A stretch of DNA of 64,000 nucleotides. It comes from Collinsella aerofaciens. Lineage in GTDB: Bacteria > Actinomycetota > Coriobacteriia > Coriobacteriales > Coriobacteriaceae. The notes beneath the pieces are model-generated. The model saw nothing but the letters and a program-made list of their open reading frames with translations, was not told where the DNA came from and did not search any database. Positions within the stretch are counted from its first letter, which is position 1. Every line of letters starts with the position of its first letter. Positions 57,931 through 64,000 of this stretch are shown piece after piece. The stretch is taken from the NCBI RefSeq assembly GCF_018785265.1, contig NZ_WQPK01000047.1:62001-126000 (forward strand). The letters run 5' to 3'. The translations under genes were made by a program, and so were the position numbers.

Positions 57931-60696
57931 GTGAGTCTCGGCAGCAAACTATCCAATGCAAAGGTGTCCTTTGCGATATTTAAGCGCGACATTAAGCGAC
58001 TGCTTGTGAACCCCGTCGCCCTGGTGGTTACCCTAGGCGTGTGCGTTATTCCCTCGCTGTATGCCTGGTACAACATCGTGGCAAACTGGGATCCGTACGG
58101 AAACACTCAGGGTATCAAGATTGCCATCGCCAACAACGATCAGGGCACCCAAAACGACTTGGTGGGTGAGCTCAACGCTGGCGACAAAGTGGTCGACCAG
58201 CTCAAGGAGAATCATCAGTTGGGCTGGACGTTCGTCGACTCGACGGCCGATGCCAAGGAGGGCGTCGAGAGCGGCGAGTACTATGCCGCTATCGTGATTC
58301 CCAAGAACTTCTCGGATAACCTGGTTTCGATGCTCGACGGCAACTACCATCAGCCCAAGCTCACGTACTACGTCAATGAGAAGAAGAGCGCCATTGCGCC
58401 CAAGGTTACCGATACCGGTGCAAACACCATCGAGGAGCAGATCAACTCGGAATTTGTCTCTACGGTGGGCGAGACCGTTGCCAGTATTGCCAAGGATGCC
58501 GGTGTCGATTTAAAGGACAAGGCAACCCAGACTCAGGACTCGCTGGCAAGTTCGGTGTCCGAGGCGTCCGACACCTTGGGCGAGGTGCGCGATTCGATTG
58601 GCGATATGAATGCCGCCATCGATAAGACGAGTGGCGCTATCGCCTCGGCTGATGCGGCACTTGCCGGCTTGCAAGGCCAGGCACCGTCGCTGACGCAGGC
58701 GATCTCCCAGGGCAACGACCTGCTGAGCGAAGCTCGCACCACGGCGGCCAACTCCATCACCTCGCTCTCCAAGGCGCTCTCGGAAGGCAGCCTTGCGCTC
58801 ACCAAGACGTCGGCCTCTGCGAACGCTGCCATCGGCAAGCTGACGGGCGCGGTCACATCTACGACCACCCGTATCGACAACTCGCTCGAGTCTCTTCAAG
58901 CGACGATCGACCACAATAAGGCCGTTATCGGGCACTTGGAGATTCTCGCCAATGACACGTCGACAGGTTCCGAGGAAATTGACGCGCGCATTGTATCGAC
59001 CATCGATTTGCTTCGAGAGCAGAATGAAAAGCTTCAGAGCATCAAGGACGGTCTGTCCGCGCAGTCGAGCGCCATGGCGAATGACGCAGCGGCTGTTTCG
59101 GGTGCCAGTGACGCTATCAATAACGCAATCCAGACCGGTGCGACCAACCTTGGCCAGGCCCAGACGGACCTGGGTCAAAACGCGCTGCCGAAGGCCTCGA
59201 GCGCGCTTGATTCATTTGCCGCCGTCTCGGGTGATCTGACGGGAATCGTGTCTGGCCTCACGCCTACTATTGCAAGTGCGCGCGGTACACTTTCGCAACT
59301 CAACGCTACGCTCGGTCAGGCCAAGACCACGCTGTCCCAGACCGACGCCTCGCTTGCCAAGGTCCAGGACAAGCTCGCCACCGCCGCCAATGACATCGCG
59401 GCGCTGCAGACCTCCGAGTCCATGGGCGAGCTGGCCGATCTGATGGGCGTCGATGTCAATGACGTGGCAGATTTCATGGCGTCTCCGGTTGAGTTGACGT
59501 CCAAGTCAATCTATCCGGTCAAGAGCTTTGGCTCGGGCATCGCTCCCTTCTACACCAATCTGGCGCTTTGGGTGGGCGGCTATGTGCTCATCGCCATTTA
59601 CAAGCTCGAGGTCGACCGTGAAGGTGTTGGCAGCTTTACGGCGCGCCAAGGCTACTTTGGCCGCTGGTTGCTCATGGTGATCCTGGGCGCGTTGCAGGCC
59701 ATCATCGTTACGGTAGGCGATCTGGTGATTGGCGTGCAGTGCGTCAGCCCGCTGCTGTTCGTGCTGGGCGGCATCGCCATTTCGTTCACCTACGTCAATA
59801 TCATCTATGCGCTGTCCACCACGTTTAAGCATATCGGCAAGGCTATCGGCGTCATTCTCGTCATCGTGCAGATCCCGGGTTCGTCGGGCATGTACCCCAT
59901 CGAGATGATGCCCGGCTTCTTCCAGTGGCTGCACCCGCTGCTGCCCTTTACCTACGGCATCAATCTGCTGCGCGAGACGGTCGGCGGCATGTATTCGTTC
60001 AACTACCTGTTTAACCTGTGCATTCTGGGCGTGTTCTTGATCGTGGCGCTCTTTATCGGCCTGCAGCTGCGTCCGCTGCTGCTCAACCTCAACCTGCTCT
60101 TTGATAAACAGCTCTCCACGACCGGTATGATGATTTGCGAGTCCAACGACCTGCCGCGCCAGCGCTACTCGCTGCGCACGGCCATGCGCGTCATGCTCGA
60201 TTCCGATTCGTACCGTCGCGAACTGCTCGATCATGCGGTCGCCTTTGAACATCGCTACCCGTACTACATCAAGGGCGGTTTTGCCGCCGTGGTGGGCGTT
60301 CAGGTCCTGCTCTTTGTCCTGTCGACGGTTCTCGATATCGACAATAACGGCAAGATCATCCTGCTTGTCATTTGGATCATCTCGGTTATTGCCATCTGCG
60401 GCTGGCTTATCAATATCGAATATATCCGAGCGAGCCTCAATACCCAGATGCGCATCTCGGCGCTTTCGGATGAGGACCTGCGTCGCGAGATGCGCGAACA
60501 CACGGCCGCCATTCCTGCCGCCCGCCACATGTTTGGCCTCAACGCCAGCGAGCGTGGTGCCAAGGGCGGCGATCAGTCCACGGGCCGCTTGCCGCATATC
60601 GGCTCGCACCATAAATCTCAGGGCAGCGACAGCACAGCCACAAATGATGGAGATACCACCGCGCTTGGCAAGCACTCCAAAGGAGGTGAGGCATAA
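57931..60696 (+). CDS. YhgE/Pip-domain membrane protein (first of pair)
   Basis: 921 aa. N-terminal helix (PVALVVTLGVCVIPSLYAWY), then NWDPYGNTQGIKIAIANND, the YhgE/Pip signature. A very long extracytoplasmic Ala/Ser/Thr-rich helical region (about 170-510) follows, then about five helices of an ABC-2-like membrane domain (570-740). A hydrophobic pair lies near 800-850 and a charged tail at the end. Related proteins include phage infection protein of lactococci and type VII-secretion-linked EsaA-like proteins. Start uncertain: GTG 57931 has GGATGG upstream; ATGs at 57916 and 57880 are also in frame. Confidence 0.85.
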   Translation: MSLGSKLSNAKVSFAIFKRDIKRLLVNPVALVVTLGVCVIPSLYAWYNIVANWDPYGNTQGIKIAIANNDQGTQNDLVGELNAGDKVVDQLKENHQLGWTFVDSTADAKEGVESGEYYAAIVIPKNFSDNLVSMLDGNYHQPKLTYYVNEKKSAIAPKVTDTGANTIEEQINSEFVSTVGETVASIAKDAGVDLKDKATQTQDSLASSVSEASDTLGEVRDSIGDMNAAIDKTSGAIASADAALAGLQGQAPSLTQAISQGNDLLSEARTTAANSITSLSKALSEGSLALTKTSASANAAIGKLTGAVTSTTTRIDNSLESLQATIDHNKAVIGHLEILANDTSTGSEEIDARIVSTIDLLREQNEKLQSIKDGLSAQSSAMANDAAAVSGASDAINNAIQTGATNLGQAQTDLGQNALPKASSALDSFAAVSGDLTGIVSGLTPTIASARGTLSQLNATLGQAKTTLSQTDASLAKVQDKLATAANDIAALQTSESMGELADLMGVDVNDVADFMASPVELTSKSIYPVKSFGSGIAPFYTNLALWVGGYVLIAIYKLEVDREGVGSFTARQGYFGRWLLMVILGALQAIIVTVGDLVIGVQCVSPLLFVLGGIAISFTYVNIIYALSTTFKHIGKAIGVILVIVQIPGSSGMYPIEMMPGFFQWLHPLLPFTYGINLLRETVGGMYSFNYLFNLCILGVFLIVALFIGLQLRPLLLNLNLLFDKQLSTTGMMICESNDLPRQRYSLRTAMRVMLDSDSYRRELLDHAVAFEHRYPYYIKGGFAAVVGVQVLLFVLSTVLDIDNNGKIILLVIWIISVIAICGWLINIEYIRASLNTQMRISALSDEDLRREMREHTAAIPAARHMFGLNASERGAKGGDQSTGRLPHIGSHHKSQGSDSTATNDGDTTALGKHSKGGEA

Positions 60697-62886
60697 ATGA
60701 AGAACATCCTGCATCTGTTTAAGCGCGATGTCCAAAACGTGTCTCGCTCCGTGATCGGCTTGGTTGTCGTGATGGGCCTCATTATCGTACCGTGTCTGTA
60801 CGCGTGGTTTAACATCGCCGGCAGCTGGGATCCGTACGGCAACACCGGCAATCTTAAGATCGCCGTGGTCAACACCGATGAGGGCTACGAGAGCGATTTG
60901 ATCCCCGTCGAGGTTAACGTGGGCGAAAACGTGACCGCCACCCTACGCGGCAACGAGAGCTTCGATTGGGTTGTGCTCAACAATCGCGAAAAGGCTATCG
61001 AGGGCGTTAAGTCGGGCGCGTACTATGCTGCCGTCGTTATCCCCAAAACGTTTAGCGCTGACATGATGACGCTTTTCTCGACCGACGTGAAACACGCCGA
61101 TATCGAGTTTTACGAGAACCAGAAGGCCAACGCCATCGCGCAGATCGTGACCGAGAAGGGTTCGAGTGCCGTTCAGAGCCAGGTTAACGAAACTTTTACC
61201 GAGACCATTACGAGCATCGGTCTTAAGACGGTGTCCAGCCTGCTCGATTACATGAGCACCGACCAGGTCAGCAACTTTATCGCCAACCTGTCCTCGACGC
61301 TCGGCGATTCGATTGAGGACCTGCGAGACGTTCAGGCAAATGCTTCGTCGCTGGCGGGCATTTTGAGCTCCACGTCCGATTCGCTGACGTCGGCGAGCGG
61401 CATGCTCAAGCAGACCGGTGCCGTCGATGAGTCGACAAAGCAGCTCATGGAACATGCCAAAAGCGGCATCGATGATTCCAAAGAAGCGCTTAAGGCGGCA
61501 AACGATGCCATCGATGCCGCAATCGATGGAAGTGCGGGTTCGTTCGACAATGTGTCTGCCGAGCTCGCGAAGGCGTTCGACACCGCGAACCAGCATGTCT
61601 ACCTTACGGTGTCCCAACTCAACGATGCCGCTGCGGCTCTTAATGCGCGCGCCAAGGATATCGATGCGATGGCCGATCAGCTCCGCAGCCTTGCCGACCA
61701 GGTGAGCGATGAGAATTTGAAGGACGGCCTCAAGTCCGCCGCGACGTCGCTGGGCAGAATCGCCGTTGAGTACCGCAGCAATGCCAAGGATCTGGCGGCC
61801 ACCGCGAAGTCTCTCTCCGATAGCATGGCCGAGGTCAACAACTCGCGTGCCGAGGTCGATCAGGCCATCGCCGATGCCAAGGCCGGCATCGCGGGCGCCA
61901 AATCCGATTACGATTCCACGTTCTCGGTTAAGGCCAAGGAGCTCAAGAAGACCGTCTCGGGCATCCTAGACTCGCTCGATGGTATCTCGGGCAATCTGGA
62001 TAGCGCCGTAGACGGCCTGACCGACGCATCCGGTTCGCTGGCAAAGGGCCTCTCCAAGGCTGCAAAGCTGGTCAACAAGGCTTCCGATCAGTTGGGCGAA
62101 GCGTCGGACAAGATCAGCGCGTTTAAGGACGAGCTCGACGGTGCCTTGATGTCAGATGACCTCGCTACGATCAAGACGATGATCGGCAATGATCCCGAGG
62201 GTCTGGCCGTGTCGCTTTCCGGTCCCGTCGCGCTCGACCGCAAGCCGGTCTATCCGATCCGCAACTACGGTTCGGCCATGGCGCCGTTCTACACGATTTT
62301 GTCGCTCTGGGTCGGCTCAATCGTACTGGCGGCCATGATGAAGGTCTCGGTTGACGATGAGCTTATCAACGAGCTCATCCCCGTGCGCCTGCACGAGATC
62401 TACCTGGGCCGCTACCTGTTCTTTGGCGGTCTGGCCCTGCTGCAGGCAACGCTCGTGTGCGCGGGCGACATCCTGTTCTTTGGCATCCAGTGCGACGACC
62501 CGCTGCAGTTTGTGCTGGCGGGCTGGGTCGCGAGTCTCGTGTTCTCCAATATCGTCTACACGCTTACGGTTTCGTTTGGCGATATCGGCAAGGCTTTGGC
62601 CGTTGTGCTGCTGGTCATGCAGGTCGGCGGTTCGGGCGGTACGTTCCCCATCGAGATGACCGGCCCTGTGTTCCAGGCGATCTATCCGTTCCTGCCGTTT
62701 ACCCATGGCATTAACGCCATGCATGCCGCCATGGCTGGCGCCTACCATATGGAGTACTGGGTTGAGCTGGGCATTCTGGCGAGCTATCTGATTCCGTCGC
62801 TGGCACTGGGCGTCGTCTTCCGCCGCCCGGTCATCAAAGCCAACGACTGGATCATCGAAAAACTGGAGTCAACCAAATTGATTTAG
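60697..62886 (+). CDS. YhgE/Pip-domain membrane protein (second of pair)
   Basis: 729 aa. Same layout as the preceding gene: N-terminal helix (VIGLVVVMGLIIVPCLYAWF), SWDPYGNTGNLKIAVVNTD, long helical extracytoplasmic part, and a C-terminal ABC-2-like set of about six helices (LSLWVGSIVLAAMM and onward). Only an AAAT-sized gap separates it from its partner, with GGAGGTGAGG before the ATG, so the two are probably made together and may form a heteromer. Confidence 0.87.
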   Translation: MKNILHLFKRDVQNVSRSVIGLVVVMGLIIVPCLYAWFNIAGSWDPYGNTGNLKIAVVNTDEGYESDLIPVEVNVGENVTATLRGNESFDWVVLNNREKAIEGVKSGAYYAAVVIPKTFSADMMTLFSTDVKHADIEFYENQKANAIAQIVTEKGSSAVQSQVNETFTETITSIGLKTVSSLLDYMSTDQVSNFIANLSSTLGDSIEDLRDVQANASSLAGILSSTSDSLTSASGMLKQTGAVDESTKQLMEHAKSGIDDSKEALKAANDAIDAAIDGSAGSFDNVSAELAKAFDTANQHVYLTVSQLNDAAAALNARAKDIDAMADQLRSLADQVSDENLKDGLKSAATSLGRIAVEYRSNAKDLAATAKSLSDSMAEVNNSRAEVDQAIADAKAGIAGAKSDYDSTFSVKAKELKKTVSGILDSLDGISGNLDSAVDGLTDASGSLAKGLSKAAKLVNKASDQLGEASDKISAFKDELDGALMSDDLATIKTMIGNDPEGLAVSLSGPVALDRKPVYPIRNYGSAMAPFYTILSLWVGSIVLAAMMKVSVDDELINELIPVRLHEIYLGRYLFFGGLALLQATLVCAGDILFFGIQCDDPLQFVLAGWVASLVFSNIVYTLTVSFGDIGKALAVVLLVMQVGGSGGTFPIEMTGPVFQAIYPFLPFTHGINAMHAAMAGAYHMEYWVELGILASYLIPSLALGVVFRRPVIKANDWIIEKLESTKLI

Positions 62887-62949
62887 TTCAGCAACGTAAA
62901 CGCCGTCGGAACATCGAGATCTTCCAACCCGATGCTTTAGCGTAGTGAA

Positions 62950-62979
62950 TTGCACGGGCTGCTTGGTTGTTGCTACAGT
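62950..62979 (+). promoter_or_regulatory. Candidate promoter of the EamA gene
   Basis: TTGCAC (62950-62955), 18-base gap, TACAGT (62974-62979). Confidence 0.5.
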
Positions 62980-63087
62980 AGCGGGGCGTGCCGGGGGTCC
63001 GGTGCGCCCTGCTTTTATTTGACCATGAGGCGGCACGCAGCCATGCGCGTGCGGACACCACGCCCAGATTGAGCGCGAGGATGCCCT

Positions 63088-64000
63088 ATGGCCCAGCATG
63101 CCACTGACAATATCGAAATGATGCCCGATAGCCCTGTTGCTCGCGAGGACCTGGGCGCGGGCGGCACCTCCCGCGGCGCCGGCGCTCGCTCGCCGCTGTT
63201 CTGGAAAGTCCTGCTGCTTTCGGTGGCAGTCGTCTGGGGCTACTCCTTTACGACCATGAAGGACGCGCTCGACACCATTCCGGTGTTCGAACTGCTCTAC
63301 GTGCGCTTTCTGCCTGCGGCGTTGGTCATGTTTTTCATCTTCCACAAGCGCATCATCGCGCACCTCAACGCCCGCAACCTTATCGTCGGACTTGGCATGG
63401 GCGCACTTATGTGGGCCGCCTACGCCCTGCAGACAGTCGGTCTGGCGCACACCACGGCGGGCAAGAATGCTTTTTTGACGGGCACGTATTGCATCGTTGT
63501 GCCGTTCGCGAGCTATTTTCTGAGCGGCGAAAAACTCACCCGCTATAACCTGGGCGCGGCGCTGCTGTGCTTGGCGGGCATTGGCTTGGTGGCGCTCGAT
63601 AGCGTTGAATTCAACATCGGTGATGTCATTACGCTGGCGGGTGCGGTCTTTTTCGCCATCCAGATGGCGGTGACTGCCAAGTACGGTCGCAAAATGGACA
63701 TCAACGTCATCACGTTTTGGATGTTTGTGGGCAACGGCGTGCTGAGCCTGGCAACGTCGCTGCTATTCGAGACCCAAGCGCCTCTGTCCGTGTGGACGCC
63801 GAGCTTTATCAGCGCGATGGCGTTTCTCTCGGTTGGTTGCACATGCGCGGCTCTGCTCATCCAAAACGTCGGCTTGGCGCATGTCTCGGCCTCGACGGGC
63901 TCACTGCTCCTTTCGATGGAGTCGCCTTCGGGCGTGCTGTTCTCGGTGCTGCTGATGGGGGAGGCGCTCACCTCGCGCCTGCTCGCCGGCTTCGCGCTCA
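63088..64000 (+). CDS. EamA/DMT-family transporter, 3' end cut off
   Basis: 304 codons are present and the frame runs off the right edge. After a 35-residue cytoplasmic start come repeated helices with VAVVWGYSFTTMKDAL and GLAHTTAGKNAFLTGTYCIVVP (first EamA repeat) and LAHVSASTGSLLLSMESPSGVLFSVLLMGE (second). About nine helices are seen of the usual ten. Probable metabolite exporter; substrate unknown. ATG 63088 follows GAGG by 7 bases. Confidence 0.9.
   Translation, partial: MAQHATDNIEMMPDSPVAREDLGAGGTSRGAGARSPLFWKVLLLSVAVVWGYSFTTMKDALDTIPVFELLYVRFLPAALVMFFIFHKRIIAHLNARNLIVGLGMGALMWAAYALQTVGLAHTTAGKNAFLTGTYCIVVPFASYFLSGEKLTRYNLGAALLCLAGIGLVALDSVEFNIGDVITLAGAVFFAIQMAVTAKYGRKMDINVITFWMFVGNGVLSLATSLLFETQAPLSVWTPSFISAMAFLSVGCTCAALLIQNVGLAHVSASTGSLLLSMESPSGVLFSVLLMGEALTSRLLAGFAL

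Overview
The window is about 60% GC with a high-GC Gram-positive gene style. It has a secretin-less tad pilus locus, a Tat-lipoprotein PhnD, VanRS-like and PhoBR-like pairs, and a C-P lyase operon that carries a PHP-domain cyclic phosphodiesterase of the kind described in Eggerthella lenta. Together these point to a gut Coriobacteriia, most likely Collinsella or a close relative. The genus is an inference from gene style, not something the sequence proves. Almost all genes run on the + strand; only pyk, a 57-codon membrane protein and a D,D-carboxypeptidase run on the - strand.

Layout. 1-5.8 kb: the start of pyruvate kinase (-), a P-type Ca2+-ATPase behind a structured leader that hides its ribosome binding site, and rsgA. 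5.9-16.2 kb: a tad/Flp pilus operon (cpaB, cpaE/tadZ, cpaF/tadA, tadB, tadC, flp, pseudopilins, a TadG-like protein), a DUF192 gene and a BrnT/RHH-like toxin-antitoxin pair. 16.3-22.4 kb: tRNA-Phe with a duplicated tail, a GH5-like protein lacking its catalytic acid, rsmI, metG, rsmA and tatD. 22.4-33.9 kb: a full phosphonate operon, phnD-C-E-E-G-H-I-J-K-M-L followed by a PHP phosphodiesterase and phnO. 33.9-38.7 kb: tRNA-Leu with tandem tail repeats, a 225-bp element with 37-bp inverted ends, an SPFH protein, rlmH, proC and serS. 38.8-45.6 kb: the accessory part, with a gene behind a LexA-like box, three identical tRNA-Arg genes with tail repeats, an 813-aa unknown, an AAA-type ATPase behind 19-bp tandem repeats, tRNA-Ser, and a TM2-type gene interrupted by an in-frame stop. 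45.7-52.4 kb: cell-envelope and phosphate control (D,D-carboxypeptidase, VanRS-like pair, pstB, PhoBR-like pair). 52.6-64 kb: a short cpsC-cpsD-cpsB capsule-control operon, a GNAT gene, htpG, two YhgE/Pip membrane proteins and the start of an EamA transporter.

How it fits together. The phn operon should import phosphonates, break the C-P bond and return ribose phosphate plus phosphate. The pstB-PhoBR block would sense and import phosphate, although pstSCA are not here. The tad genes would build a type IVc pilus in a monoderm envelope.

The least ordinary feature is a family of roughly 185-191 bp tail units downstream of tRNA-Phe, -Leu and -Arg, with a decayed trace at tRNA-Ser. Each unit contains a direct copy of that tRNA's own 3' end plus its terminator, and an inverted copy of that tRNA's T-arm. 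At the Leu and Arg loci the units also share a GC-rich core.
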